Below are positions 24,501 to 37,734 of a DNA stretch of 64,000 bases, piece by piece. Position 1 is the first letter of the stretch; every line of letters starts with the position of its first letter. The translations under genes and the position numbers were made by a program. The DNA comes from Phoebastria nigripes (taxonomy: Eukaryota; Chordata; Aves; Procellariiformes; Diomedeidae), in NCBI GenBank assembly GCA_035582835.1, contig JAYKAV010000500.1, positions 549,743 through 613,742 on the forward strand, read 5' to 3'. The notes under the pieces were generated by a model, which searched no databases, was not told the DNA's origin, and was given only the letters and a program-made list of their open reading frames with translations.

Positions 24501-27189
24501 TAGAAAGTTTATAAAGACTCACAAAAATAAGAAACCTGTTAACCACTAACAGACTTGAAACTTGCGGCTGATGCAAAAGACCAACACGTATATAACGTGA
24601 CTATACATTAATATATAGTATTGCATTACAGGGTTAGTTGCCAATAAAAATGCATCAGGTATGCTGAAATCTAGCAATACACTTGGCAATTTAACAAAAA
24701 ATGTGGAATCCTAAGAATTTCATTTTATCTCAATAATAGCCAGCAGATGCTGTAATCATTTCAAAACCACAGTATTGATTAATATCACTCAGAAGTTTCA
24801 AACATTAAGAACTCAAAAGACAACAATCGGGAATTTTTATGTTAAGGATAAAATGAAAGCATGTTTCTTTTAGTAAGAAGCAACACTGACATACAGAGTG
24901 ATGACATCACCTTTTTAAATAGACTTCAGTCATTCTTACTTTCCCTGTACTGCCTGAAAATAGTGTGAGCCATCAGCAGCTGTCCTGAACCACAATGCAA
25001 AGAAATTAACACAATCACCATGAATGACCATTGCATAAAACTGCACCTTCTGAGTGCGCTGAAGTGCTGCATCTCAATACCAAAACCCCTTCCGCATTAA
25101 CAATTAATTGTGCCACCTAAATACACCCACATGTGAATGAACATTGCTGTAAGTTGAGAACAGGAGTTCTGCCTGCTCGGTAGCNGGTCACTTTCCATCT
25201 CAACCGCCTTACGATTGTACACAATCTGGTTTTGCAACACCACATTGCTCAGACCTGCGGTTAACCCGTGTTTGACACAGAAAGGCCAGACTGTCTGAGA
25301 TGAGATGCCAAAATGTGATTAAGGGCAGGAGAATGCTCGGGGCGGGCGTGCTGAAGTGGACGGGCATGGGGCGGCACGCGGTGCACTAACGTGTCTCCCC
25401 AGGGGACACTGCCGTCAGCTTACAAGGGGCTCCTCCGCAGCACAACTCACAACTGCTTTTCATGCACGGTAGACATCATCTGCGTGTTCTGACGGCGGCT
25501 CCGGCGCTAGGCACGGTGAACCTCAGAAGTGACGCAGTCGTTTCTTACCAAATACAGGCGCACTGAAACAGAGTTGGCGAGGTCCAGCAAACTATAGGTT
25601 ATCAATCCAAAACATTCCTGTGGTACATTTACTGATTCTTAATTTGGTAACCTAAATCAGTTTATAGTTTCCTTGAAAAGTATCTTGTCATGCGAGCATT
25701 CAAGGCTTTACTACTTAGTTTCTTTTGGGCTTACTGGCAGGCCATACGTTTACTTCAGCGCAGAAGTACGCATCCATCTTTTCTCACGTGTAGGAAGTCC
25801 GTAGTGCCTTCTGTAAATAACACTACATCTAAAGTCTGATGTCATGAACAAAAAGGATCAGTCTGGTCTAGAAACGGAGGTGGTCAGGATTTAACCATAC
25901 ATACTGTAATTTCCAGTCTCCCATATTATACTTACATTTACAGCTGCACGCATGCCAGTGCCCTGGAGTGTCAGCAGTTCCCATTTACATAATTACAGTG
26001 CCTTAAATCTGGGTACCACTAGTCTTGTGCTTCGAGCTGAACTGGGTAGTCCAAGGGAACGAGGGAGCTCTCACCTAGCCAGAGAACATTATACCTCCAT
26101 GAGAAAGTCTGGGGAAGTCTGACAGGGCAGCTGCATTACAAAATATGGTTATACAAGGGACAGGAAAACTCGCCACTGGTGCTGGATGTTACGAATGGCT
26201 ATTTGTATTCAGATTTATTTCTTTAGGTGGAGTCTCAAATTCAGATTTTTAAGATGATCAACACGTTTGCAGACAAGGTTCACATGACAAATACAGACTC
26301 TAGTTATAAAACAGAATGCATTCAAGTTTGCCATATATTTTTTTCTGCTAAAGATTTAAATATCATGTGGCTCTAGCTTTCTTTCTGTTCACTGAATATC
26401 AAGGTCAATTAGGAATGATGTCTGGCTAGTACTCTCAGAGCAGATTAGACAGTTGCATCAAAAACTAGGACCATGTATAGGTCATCTGTTACTGTGACCT
26501 AGATTTCTGAGAATCTGTTCAATTTGTTTTATTGAAAATGTGGTACTGTCTCAGTTCTGTTTCTCATAGTAAACCTCCCTATAATAGCAGAAAATAGCTT
26601 TATTAGATACTTACAGACATTGCTTACTACTTCTGCTAAGACACAAAGAAAATCAAATCCATGCAGCAGACCTGTGCCTGTCATCCATTTAATTTTAAAA
26701 TAACTTAAGGTTCTGAAAGGCTTATGCCTTATAATCTAAAGCATTTGGTCCACATGCCAAATACTAAGCAATCTGAAATACATAATAGCTTAGCTTCAGC
26801 TTTGTTTGCCCTATTTAATTCATTTTTTTCCTTCAGTAACCAGTGGATAGATGCAATATTTCTGCTGCCTACTTTGGAAATGAAGAACATACTGAAATAT
26901 TTGAGTACAGTGAGGCTATTTCGTTTGTATCATTTGTGTGAGCTTTGTGGTGCCCTCGAAGGATAGTTGGTGTGGATTGCTCACCCTGAGAACAGAACCA
27001 GACTTCCCTCCTAAACCCCTGGTGTTTACTTATTGAGTATAAAGATTTTGCTATCTGAATTTTGACGCTATTGCAGTGTATCCACCTATGCTTTCTGGGT
27101 TGTCATTCTGAAACCACATAAAAGCAGATTTCCATTTGGAACATTTTATGACAAATTTCCTCTCCTCTCACCGCTCTTAATTGTTCCAG
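21561..27189. other. AT-rich intronic DNA
   Basis: No gene is recognised. The stretch directly follows the CpG island and is inferred to lie in the first intron of the miR-181 host transcript. A CpG-rich islet at about 25,330-25,530 is its only compositional break. Reading frames are short and unconvincing. Confidence 0.5.
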
Positions 27190-27241
27190 TTAGAAAGCAA
27201 TTACTGCAACATAGATCATGCAAACACACCAGTTTGTTGGT
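27190..27241 (+). other. Candidate small exon
   Basis: A long pyrimidine tract ('cctctcctctcaccgctctt' then 'aattgttccag') is followed by 52 bases and the donor GGT|gtaagt. Two frames are open across it. Placement on the plus strand downstream of the CpG-island promoter would suit an exon of the miR-181 host RNA. A chance pair of good splice sites is about as likely. Confidence 0.25.
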
Positions 27242-30200
27242 GTAAGTATTTGGGAGAGGGAAGGGGAGAAGGTGTATCTTAAAATATTAGAAAATATTTT
27301 CTAAACACCAATGAGTTCAGTGTAAAAGGAAAACTGTAAAAATAACGAAGTGATTGCCGAATCCGCAATTCAAAGAACAGTACGCCAACCAAATTTTAGA
27401 ATTATCATCAGTCTCTGTGGCTTATCATGCTGTGAGAGCTGTGGTACAAAACACATCTAGAACAGTTGTGCTCTCATCACACCCCAGGAGAAAAGGTAGG
27501 TAATACCATCAAACAGCGGTAGAAAAGGGTACAAAAAAAAAAAAAGGTGCCAATAGATTGAGATTTGCAGATTAAAACCTGCAGTACGTTACTCCCTCAT
27601 AAATTGTACTTAGTAAATCTGTTCCAATGTTTTCAAAATTCTAAAGCCAGTTCTACCAAGTCATCTGAATTTTATACTACTTTAATATTCAAACTTTTAT
27701 GTGCATCTCACAGCACACTGGGACCAATTTATTTTATAGGCAAGATAAAACCCAGCAATATTTGGGTGACGTTANCCAAAGATCATTCTGCTAAATGAAC
27801 ATAAGTACATTTTCTCCTTTTTGTTTCACATGATGGCTGCATTTAAATAGGCTAAACGTATAATTCAGAAAAGAATGGCTGAGTCCTGCTCACCTGGGGG
27901 TCATATCCACATCCATCCAATATTTAAAAGCACACAAAAGCAAAGAAATTGAATATATAAGAGGCGGGGGGGGATGAAGTCTGTCTTCCAACAGAATATT
28001 TGCCTGGTAACCAGATATAAGAGAGTGCCTTTTTTCCCCCCCAAATCATACTTAGTTGTTCTACAAGAGTCTTTGAAGAGGCTTCTATTTTATATTTTAA
28101 CACCTGAAGAACAGTTACAAAGATGCTGCTGCTCTCTGGCTGGGCAGCAGCCATAAGCAGTGGAAAGAAAAGTATCACAGAAATATGGCTGAAGTTCTCT
28201 AAAGTCAACGCCGCCTGCGCACANTGTAGTTTAGATAATTTGTAAACAAGGCTAAATGAATTTGGTGTGAAAACATGAACATACAGCAATGAAACGTAGT
28301 GGAAATTCATCCGTCGTGTGGGTGAGACCACACATAGGATGTAATTATGTTTTTTCCCTGGCAGCCAGGAGTGCTATACATTGAGGCCACGTGGTACCTG
28401 CTGCGACTAAACAGAGTAACCAAAGCCAGAAAATGGGAAGCCAGCATCTTGCACAAGTTCAGCGAGATCAGGGCACTTTTTTTGTGTGTAGCACCCATTC
28501 AGCTCATGAGGAAGACATACTTCTCATTAAAAGAATAAAGTGTTACCAGCTAAGCCAGACATTGGCAAGTGATCAGGAATCTCACAACGGCTGGGAGGAA
28601 GAGAATGGGGAAGATGATGGGATGGATCTTCACCTGTCTTTTTCCTGCTCATTANAATGTCATTGTAACGTCGTTTTCTTTGCTTCAGTTATTTAAAGTT
28701 ATTGGGAGTAAAATCTTTATTGTACTGAGTGTATCGTGAAATGGAGTCTTACAAAATGGCAGCATAAAATTGACCTGGAAGTGCCACGCTGCCGAAACGG
28801 AACCAAAAAGTGAGATTTTAGAGGGGTTTNTTTTGAGAACTCCAAATCTTGAAGTCTATCAGATGAGAATTGTTGGATTATAAAGCTGAAAAACAGAAAC
28901 TAATTATCTTCAAAGTGACAGTTGTCAATGAATCAGGAGGAGACATTATGATTATGAAAAGCAAATCCTTCATTTGATCCCTCTCCATCCATACTGCTTC
29001 CCAAGCAGATAACCTAAGCTTCATCCAGCTAGAATCGCTAATATTCCAAACAGGGAGTCAAATATAAAAGTCGCAACTAGCATATGAAAAAAATCTATGT
29101 ATTGTTACATATGATCAGAGTATGAACACGGGCACGCTGCAGCAGTTAAATGGGGGTTGTGTCACTGGCCTGGAGTCGTAGGAAGCCACCTGTGAAATGT
29201 CCTGCTCAGGAATGGACCCTCCCTTCTGTAGCAGGGATCATGTTTTAGTATAGTCTTNAAAGCTCAAGCCATATAAACAAAACAAATACCTCAAATTTCT
29301 CTCCTGATTACTTTGCAAGGTATTTTTCCCATATTTGTCAATTGCACACGCAGGTTCTGGGCATTCCTTCAGTATCTCAAATTGAAAAACTAAAATGATT
29401 CCTTGTAAAACACGCATACCAGGGCAGGCATCGCATTCAGGATGAGCCCACACAACGCAGACTTTGGAGCGTACACTGGCTCATCAAAAACAAAGGAGAC
29501 CTTAATTCCAAAAAACAGGATTCTCTTTACCATTATTGTCTCCAGCTACATTACACATTTCAGAAACAGTAACAAGGGAATCTCAGTTTGACTGCTGAGA
29601 NTAGCATGAGAACAGAAGGCATTTTCTGCCCTCCCTACCCTGAAAAAGCCTGGCCCAGTCCAACTAGTCCAATCTCAGAGCAAAAAGGCAATTCTCTGCA
29701 ACAGAAGAACTGATTTTTGCAAAGACGACTGTCATACTGATGACCGTGCCAGTAATTTCTAAAATGCTAAAAGGCAGAAAACAAGCTCAGTAACAGAATC
29801 ATCTTTAGTTAGGATCATCTCTCTCCTTCCCGAAACCGAGGCACAGGAAATATGCCTAAATTCACAGCTAATGGGAAATCTTTTTGATCTTCACAGAGAC
29901 ACAGAGTTGCCAGCCAAGAAGAGCAGTCAGCATAGGAGCATCTTCTGAAGAAGTACTTACCCTAAATTCACCACCATAGTAAATATAAAGCATCCCAGGT
30001 CTAGAGCACTGCAGTATTTCAGTGATGAAGAATTATTAGCATGTTTGATATACCAAAAGAGACAATGTTATTTATATCTACAGAAGCTGCTTACCCAGCA
30101 TTAGATGTGTCAGGGCATAGTACAACTGCAGGAATTCAGGAGGACACCTGAGATTCCTATTAAAAATGATGAATCTAGTATAGACACAGTAATCTTCATG

Positions 30201-30848
30201 GCAACAGAAGTTATCTTAAAGGATGGGGGATAAAAGTTCACAGGGAAGCTGTGCAAATTCATGAAAAGAAAAATGCATTCATGGCTACTGAATGCACAGA
30301 AGCCTGTCTCCACAAGTCTCTGTGTGTGTTGAAAAATATCTGGAAGACAGGAGATGATTAGTAGGAAATACGCAAGTTTCTCCTCCTTGTATCCTTTTCT
30401 AAACATCCATTAGCCACTGTTTTGATTTTATTTTAGAGTCAGAACTGCTTTATTGATTGCAGCCAGCAGCTACAATTCAATAGTGGTCCCAAACATCAAG
30501 GTAGTTTTTTTCCAACAAAGACAATTTCTGAAGTTACGTGCAATGAGGTGAAGATACACTATTATTAAGACATCCTGGGCTGAGGTAATTTTTGTTCCAT
30601 GTACGCTGCAGGTACAAATAGCTCATAAATGCAGCTTGCTCCAAAAACCATCCCTTCTGGGTCGACTCAGAAAAACATCCCTTATGCCACACTCGGGGTG
30701 CTGGAAAGCTGTTACGGTCCTGAAGAAGCTCCTTATCTCCCCCCCCTCCCCGTTTGCCTGGGTGAAATTGTACTTAGTCCTTTGGAGAATCTGGTGAAGA
30801 GGCAGGCAGGTCTTGCGACATTGTGCATCTGATCCCTTCACCTTATAG
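27242..30848. other. AT-rich intronic DNA
   Basis: No gene is recognised. Overlapping open frames at 28,347-28,538 and 28,391-28,696 (plus strand) give unfamiliar peptides with no flanking conserved features. They are not called. Confidence 0.45.
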
Positions 30849-30908
30849 AAAAACAACTTTGGAGACAGGATAGCGGGCTGGAGTCTAATCCAGTACGATC
30901 AGTCCTGT
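30849..30908 (+). other. Candidate 60-nt exon
   Basis: The acceptor 'tgatcccttcaccttatag' and donor TGT|gtaagt bracket exactly 60 bases, open in two frames; one begins KNNFGDRIAGW. The peptide is not recognised. It could be an exon of the non-coding host RNA or a chance pairing of splice-like sequences. Confidence 0.22.
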
Positions 30909-33900
30909 GTAAGTAGGTCAGCAAGGAAGCTTCAGACCGTGGCAATGTCTTCCAGACCCGGCTGCCCTTCTCACTACAAGCAAATTTGACAAATACTGCC
31001 TTTAGCAAGTAACAGGAGATGGAGGGTTTGGTTCTGAGAGCTTGTGTGTTTGTTCTAGAAAGGTAAAACAAGTTTTGTTTAAAAAANACAACTATTTCAC
31101 TATTTCAGTGGCTTGGAAAGAGTTCAGTAAAGTGCTTAAAAAATTAGAGGGCATCTGATTACTCAACCTGGGATGTCAGATTGCAAGAACATCCAGACTA
31201 GCTCATTCATAAATGCCTTATTTTAAAATATTATAATGTTTGGCAAAAAGAATCAAAACCAGAATAGTTTTATTTTTCTGCTAAAATCACTTGCTGAGAC
31301 GTCCAATATTTTCCAAGAACAAGGAATATATAATATAAAATAATTTGTTTTGTTGCAAAATCACCTCCCTGAGTTCAGAAAAAAAGCTTTCCACTCTTCC
31401 ATATGCTCTTGAAACGGAAGCTCACACATCAAGTTTCTGAAGAGCAAGTCAAACCATTTTTCCCTGCTAACACCCAACTTTAGTGTTCTGCTTTCCCCCT
31501 GCAAAACCAGACCCATTACCAAGCCCAAGGCAGTGTTGCTGTGCTCTAAGTGGCTCATTTGTGCAGGTAAAGGTATTGACAGACAGGACAAAACTCCCTA
31601 ACCTTCACTGGTTTACTTCAGAGAACTTTTATTTTACTGGCAACAGTCTTTCTGATCATTTAATTGCTCTCCACTCGTCTTTTCAGAAGCCTGTTCAGCT
31701 CAGTGATCTCTTCAGGGCAGCCTGTATCATTTCAGCAGTTAAGGAGAACTAAACGCAGATGCAACAGCCTCTATTCCTATTCAATATTTCATTGTTTGCA
31801 CAGTAGTAAAAGTCAAATTGTGCACACACATGCAGTTATAATCATCTACCATAGCAAGTACNGCTTCGTACAGCGGAGTCCTTTATGTTCACACATGGTC
31901 TATATTCCTTGTTCTCAAACATGTAACTTTGCATTTGACTATACCGAAGCATTCATTTACCCTTGATTTATCTAGAGATCCAGATTTGTGTTAAAATCCA
32001 TCCTTTACTTTTCTGTCTAAAAAACCCAAAACCTGCCAACACCTGACCTATGTTTCTCCCAGGCCAGTAACAGCAATGTTTTAGGACATGGCAACCAGTC
32101 ACTCTAAGACTGCACCAATTTGATCAAGTTCCCACTCAGAATTGCATTGAGACCTACCCGTTTGTCATTTTTTAATCCTTTTAACATTTGCCACAGCAAA
32201 TTTGTATCATACCAGTTTAAGTTGTCATACGGTATTAAGTCAAACACCTTACAAAAGTCTAGGGTATGTTGCATCCACAAGCAAGCTTGTCAACTCAAAA
32301 TGAGATCAAAATAACTTGATAAGCCCTCCATAAATCGCTGGAAACTGGTATTAACTGCATTTCTCTCAAGTCCCAGAAGAGCTCTGCATATATTTTCTCT
32401 GGGATCACTGTCACAGCAGTACGTTCTAAAAGGGCACATGGAACAGACTGGTAGCTTTGTCCCCTGACTTCATATAGTCCCAAGACTTGTCAAGTGGTAG
32501 TCCAAGGAGCTTTTGGACAGTTAAAAAAAAAAAACTCAAATGCTAATTGTAGAATACTGCTGAATCTGAAGTGTTTGGCCATGGCATTGCTACTTAAACA
32601 CTCACCCAAATTTCAATGAAACAACAGCAATAACTAAAAATTCTGCCAGTGATTACATCCTCTTGTCTCCCCGTTGTCTCATCAAGGTGTATTTGCATGC
32701 TTACACTGCTGAAGTCATTTATATCTACAAAGAAAACACATTTTTATAGTACAGTTAAAGCTTGCTACACAACAAAGTAAGCATGCTTGCACATGGCATT
32801 TCCATGGATGCTTCAAGGCAGGCACTAACACGCTGTGTCGTGTGCTGAGCACAATCTCAGCCCTGCTTTCCATACACTGAGGTCACACACCTCCCTCGTA
32901 AGAGTCACAGCTATAGCACGGGGGGTGGAGGGGAAAGCATAGCTGTTTTACTACCAGATGCATATGTTAAATTTATTTCGTGACACTTTAGGGCAGTGCC
33001 ATTAGGATTCCTGCCCTGCTATCAATAAAAGCCTTATTGTGAAGAATTAATAGAATGATTGAATTAGGGTGTAAGAATTGTTCAGGCACCATAAATACAA
33101 AGAGTACCAAAAACATCCACAAAATTAACTAAATCCTGTCCCCATACTTCAGACAATTAACAGGTTAACCTCTCTGTTTCAGGGTTTGTATGCATATTTT
33201 GAGGAAACCATTTTCTTCATACAGAAACCCATTCTCTCCACTGTTAGTTGAAAGAAAACCCCATGTGCTCTGGATCTACAATATTTTCATTGTAAAGTTC
33301 TACTTCAGCAATCCATTAGCTCCCTGATTCACGTCATTATACTGATGAACCTCACAGGGATTCCAATTTATAAGGCGTTCCATGTACAGAGCTAACAGCG
33401 TTGGGCTTTCAGAGACCCATATCCCATGGCTGACTGCCTTTAGCATCTAGGGAAGGTGTCGGGTCCACTTAATGCTTTTTCCACAACAGAAAATAATAAT
33501 TAAGCAACAACAATAGACGTGGCAACTGTCAACTATGGGCTGGTTTCAGCGCTTCCTAAGCAAAAGAAGTCTGAGAGGAAGATTCAGTGCAGAGAATGAC
33601 TTTTGGGCTGCATCAGACCAAATTAAGCAGGCCACAAAAGACAACCTTAACAGCATCTTACCAGTTCCGCCATGCTAATGCAAAAAAATGAACAAAAGTT
33701 CCTGTACAGCAGGCTCAGGCAGCAGTCACTGAGTACAGGCTTTTCTAACTGCCCTCTGCTCACCCAGCTCAAAGCTGTCGCGGGTGCTTTGCTCCCCACT
33801 GTCGAGGCTTCCATGAAGCATAAAGCACTTCAATAGGGAAGCAAAACAGGGAAGAAAATAGATGAAAAATGACATGACCTGTTTTGTGATAAGACACCGG

Positions 33901-34041
33901 CAATCACTTGAGCAACAATAAGAAGAGAAAGTGCTAGGACTATGTGGAAGAGAAATCCCATCTCCGTGCTGGTAGCACTCACTACTATAGTTTTCAGACG
34001 GTTCTTGCTGTAACAGGGTAATCCTGTCTAAGTTTCCTCAC

Positions 34042-34110
34042 ACTATATAGATATATACATATGTATGTATGTATATATACACACACACACCCCCCCAAGA
34101 GAGAGAAAGG
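34042..34110. repeat. Compound microsatellite (TA/TATG/CA/C/GA)
   Basis: A run of TA and TATG units passes into about five CA units, then a C tract and GA units. It is a simple-sequence repeat likely to vary in length between individuals. No function is implied. Confidence 0.9.
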
Positions 34111-34684
34111 ACTTGGAGAGTGAAAAGAGAGCATGGATTTTGTACGCAGTTCTGGAGATAAAACTTCCAACAACAGAAGGGTTGTAAAGATTTCATCTTT
34201 GTCTATCCCGAGCCTTGCACATATTGCCCAGTTACAGTTTCCAGAGAATTATTTTATCATCTCGGAATCTGTCCAAAAACCTAGCTGATGGAGAGCTTTG
34301 AACTTTGCAAGAGGGAAGGAGTGTGCAGCCAGGATACAGAAATAACATGTACCGTTTGTTTTTAACATTCAGAAGAAATCTAAGCTCAAATCGTGAAATG
34401 AGAAGATGAAAGTTACCAAGTCGAAGGTCAGCAGAGGTACAAAAGGAGGAAGAAGTAGTGAACTGAGGAAAAAGCCTCTCTTCTCACAATGTAGTTTAAA
34501 TATAAACACACTGTTTTGGTCTGTTAAAACCAAAATTTAATGCTTGACTTGAACTTAGTTTCCTTGATTTATGTTATACCTCCCACATGTAGTCACCCTT
34601 CACACTGGGACACTCATGAGGCTTAACGCTCGAGGCTGAGCATTGCTTGTTACTAATTCAAATTTTCTTTGTTCTTTCCACCAG

Positions 34685-34714
34685 CTCCTACTCCAAAAAG
34701 ATGGCAAGAAAAAG
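34685..34714 (+). other. Candidate 30-nt microexon
   Basis: A near-ideal acceptor precedes it: the branch-point-like 'ttactaattc' about 30 bases upstream, then a pyrimidine-rich tract ending 'gttctttccaccag'. Thirty bases follow and end at the donor AAAAG|gtgaga. All three frames are open (one reads SYSKKMARK, another PTPKRWQEK). This is the best-formed splice pair seen between the promoter and the microRNAs. It would fit a short exon of the host transcript. No homologue is recognised. Confidence 0.35.
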
Positions 34715-36390
34715 GTGAGACTAATTTTCAGAGAATTCTTTTGATACTCAGTATCAGTTAATGTTTAATGATGCCATTAAAATCAGTCCATTTAAGTGCA
34801 GACTACAAACTCTATTCTGCGAGCAAGCTCATCTTTCAAACAGCTTACTCAATATAGTAGATTGTTTCACGTACTTTATTAGACAATACGCTTATTGTTA
34901 AGTTACATGTATCAGCTCAGGATATTCAGAGACACACTTAACAGTCCCTCCGACAAGAGAAAATACTCTGAATTAAAAGCAAGTCTCCAGAATTCTGAAG
35001 TGATAGATTATTCCCACTAACTCTGTAGGCTCCACTTCACTGACAGCAAAGTTATTTCAGATATAGCTGCAGATTTCATTTTTAACAAACAAGCTGCAAA
35101 TAATTCCTCTCTCTCACACCACGCAAGCCAGGTGGAAAAACTGAAGATAATTAGACAGATGCAATATAGAGATTTAAAGAGAATAAATCCCTTTTTCCAC
35201 TTTTCCAGGGAAAGATAATGCAATTCATTTATTCTAACCAGTACATTCTTAGGCAGACATTTACATATTCAGTTTAAAACTTGCAGTTAAACTGCTCCAA
35301 TAACGTTCTAGATCGTATTAAAAATGATCTGAGGATCAGAAGGACTTCTCATGCAGTGGGCAGGATTTCCCACACCCCTGAACACCAGGCTGCTCGATCT
35401 CCACTACAGGGAATGGAGGAATCTGACTCTGAACAGTCCAGCATTAAATACCTCCGTAAACTTGCCCACGGCGTACAAACGCACTGGTGGTTTAGTGATG
35501 CCCTTTCATGATTTCAGCTGCCACAGACAGCTCTGGAAGGTTTACCTGCAAGTTTCTTGCAGCACATAGGGACACAGCATCTCAGTAGCTCAGTGTATCA
35601 GACAACTAAGGGAGCAGAGGCAAGAGAGGGAAGAAATGACTGGGTGAGGCATATTTTGTGCTGCCTGCCTACCCGACAGACAGGTTGGGAGCATCATCCC
35701 AGCTACATCCAATACNAAAAACATTCTAGGGTCAGGTTAATCCAGTTGGAATCGAGCAACTGAAGAAGCATCGTGACCAATCCCCCTCCCACTCTGCAGC
35801 AGCTCTGCCCAGTGAGATGTTCCTGCCATTGAAGGGTCACCTTAGTTCAACCAAGCAATTCTCAATGCTGAGAATCTGCATGCTTTAAAGCAATGGCACA
35901 GAAAAAGCTTTTAAAAACCCACGGTCAAGAAGAGAGGGGATAGGAGCTGTAGAAATATGAACAGACGTTATGTACTTCAGTAAGAAATAGATTCTCCCCT
36001 GCTCTCACTTTTGTTGGTTTACAGTTATGGGTGTCCTCCTGGTTTTTGTTTTTTTAAAGTGAACTTTATAAAGAAATCTGAAACATTATGAACACCCTTA
36101 GCGTAGCTATTTAGAATATGCATATCCACAGGGGGAAAGGCGCTTTCACAACTGCAATTCAGATATATTCAAAGCTGTTTTAAGAAACACTAAGTCAACT
36201 TAGCATCCATAACTGTAGTGTTACACTTCTGCAATTCATTAGTCCTCATGGTTCCATTTCGTAATTAAAATACTTGCAGTTTAAGACTTTACAATAAAGA
36301 ATGTGCAGTCCTCAGCAGTGTTTCCACTGCTAGTCTATGGAAAACATATGCATGGAAAATATGTACAGTGCATGTATACAGCCATCTTTG

Positions 36391-36474
36391 GATAGCTTCA
36401 GTGAACATTCAACGCTGTCGGTGAGTTTGAGAACTAGAAAAAACCATCGACCGTTGACTGTACCTTGAGGTTTA
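36391..36474 (+). ncRNA. MIR181A2: mir-181a-2 precursor hairpin
   Basis: The 5' arm at 36,404-36,426 is identical to mature miR-181a-5p (starts AACATTCAACGC, seed ACATTCA, ends GGTGAGT). The 3' arm at 36,443-36,464 (starts ACCATCGACCG, ends GACTGTACC) pairs with it across a loop of about 16 bases. The 3' flank 'gtaccttgagg' resembles the human 181a-2 precursor rather than 181a-1. miR-181a loads into Argonaute and represses many mRNAs; it is known for tuning T-cell receptor signalling and for haematopoietic and neural roles. It is transcribed from the plus strand, 1.8 kb before mir-181b-2. Identity as miR-181a is certain; the a-2 assignment rests on the partner, spacing and 3' arm. Confidence 0.97.
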
Positions 36475-36647
36475 TCACAAACCCTCTGTTAAATGGAAAG
36501 CTTGAACCTTCATAGTTTTTCACATATGGTTGCCATTAACAGGTCATGATTTACAGATTATATTAAGAGCTACAGAGGTTGAGTTTTTCCAGTTCTTCTA
36601 CTTTCTCCAAAAATGAATTGGTGTAGAAGAAATGTTTGTTTTCTCTT

Positions 36648-36698
36648 AAAAAAACAAAAAAACAAAAAAAAAAAAAAAAAAAAAAAAACAAAAAACAA
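36648..36698. repeat. A-rich simple repeat
   Basis: About 50 bases of almost pure A with a few C interruptions, 175 bases downstream of the mir-181a-2 hairpin. It may be a retroposon tail, but no element body is recognisable upstream. Confidence 0.85.
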
Positions 36699-37546
36699 CT
36701 TTATACTAGAGCAGAATTTCTGCAAAACAAAGTATCTGAGAGTAATGGAAGGTTTTGTATGGGCAGCACAAAAGCAGTAACGTATCCACACCATATGGTA
36801 TACTTGGAAACAAATCTGAGCACGGTATATGTTCAAAATAGCAGAATACAGACCAGATCAGGAGGGAAACCTCCTTTCCATTTGGGCTGGCAACTTGAGC
36901 TTCGCTGGAAAAAGCTTTGGAATGTCAATTCATTTGCTCACAGGAACCTGCGCTCGATTTCAGCAGCTGCTCACTGGGAACGCTGGCCGAGGACCGGATC
37001 CCTCCCAGCAAGGTCCAGCTGCTCCTGCGACTCACGCTGTTGCTTTACAACTAGGCAAGCAAGAAAACGTCCTTCCTTTCAAAGGAACAGAANGCCAAAT
37101 GCACAGGCACCTCAGCAATATCTACATGGTACCCTTTCTATCCCATCTGGGTGATTAGATGTAGGACTGCACGCAGCAGGCTTTAATAGCGCATGCCTTC
37201 ACAAGGGTGCAGGCAGTTGTTTTTCCCCCGCAGGGACTGCAGAACCCATAAAAGAAGAAAAGACTCAGCACGTGCCAGGGAATGTCGTCTTGGGCTGCTC
37301 TAGAAGAAGACATCTTGTAACATGTATAAATTTTACTTCTGTGTATGGTCACAGATGGGCAGCACTTAACAAAATAGATACCTGTCACAGGACCAAGAGA
37401 AAGCACAGGCTCTTGAAAGTTAAGGCTGTTCCCTTCAAGCGGGCTTCNCATCTTTATATGCTTGTATCATATGACCTAGTGGAATTAAAATATCAAAACA
37501 GGCCTTTGTCAAAACACATGCCAGTAGAAGGTGGTTCAGCTGATAG

Positions 37547-37734
37547 TTACATACACCATCAGAGCTTTCCTACCATAAAGAAGGTCTAAAAATCTTGAAC
37601 CACGCAGAACTTCACCATCTGAAACGGCTGCTCGACGCGATAAACCACTTCTCAACAGCAGTGGATACCTCGGTAAACATGATGGCGCAGTCGAAGTTCT
37701 TTTGATAGCCAAGAAGTAGACTCAGTGAGGACAT
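37547..37734. other. CpG-rich islet with short open frames on both strands
   Basis: Between the two microRNAs, a stretch centred on 37,600-37,700 has about eight CpGs in about 110 bases, in a region otherwise almost without CpG. On the plus strand 52 codons are open at 37,547-37,702 before a TGA, the last part reading HHLKRLLDAINHFSTAVDT. On the minus strand an ATG frame of 40 codons (37,612-37,734) starts MSSLSLLLGYQKNFDCAIMF. Neither peptide is recognised. It may be a conserved element of the host RNA or a small enhancer; a short coding exon is less likely. Confidence 0.3.
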
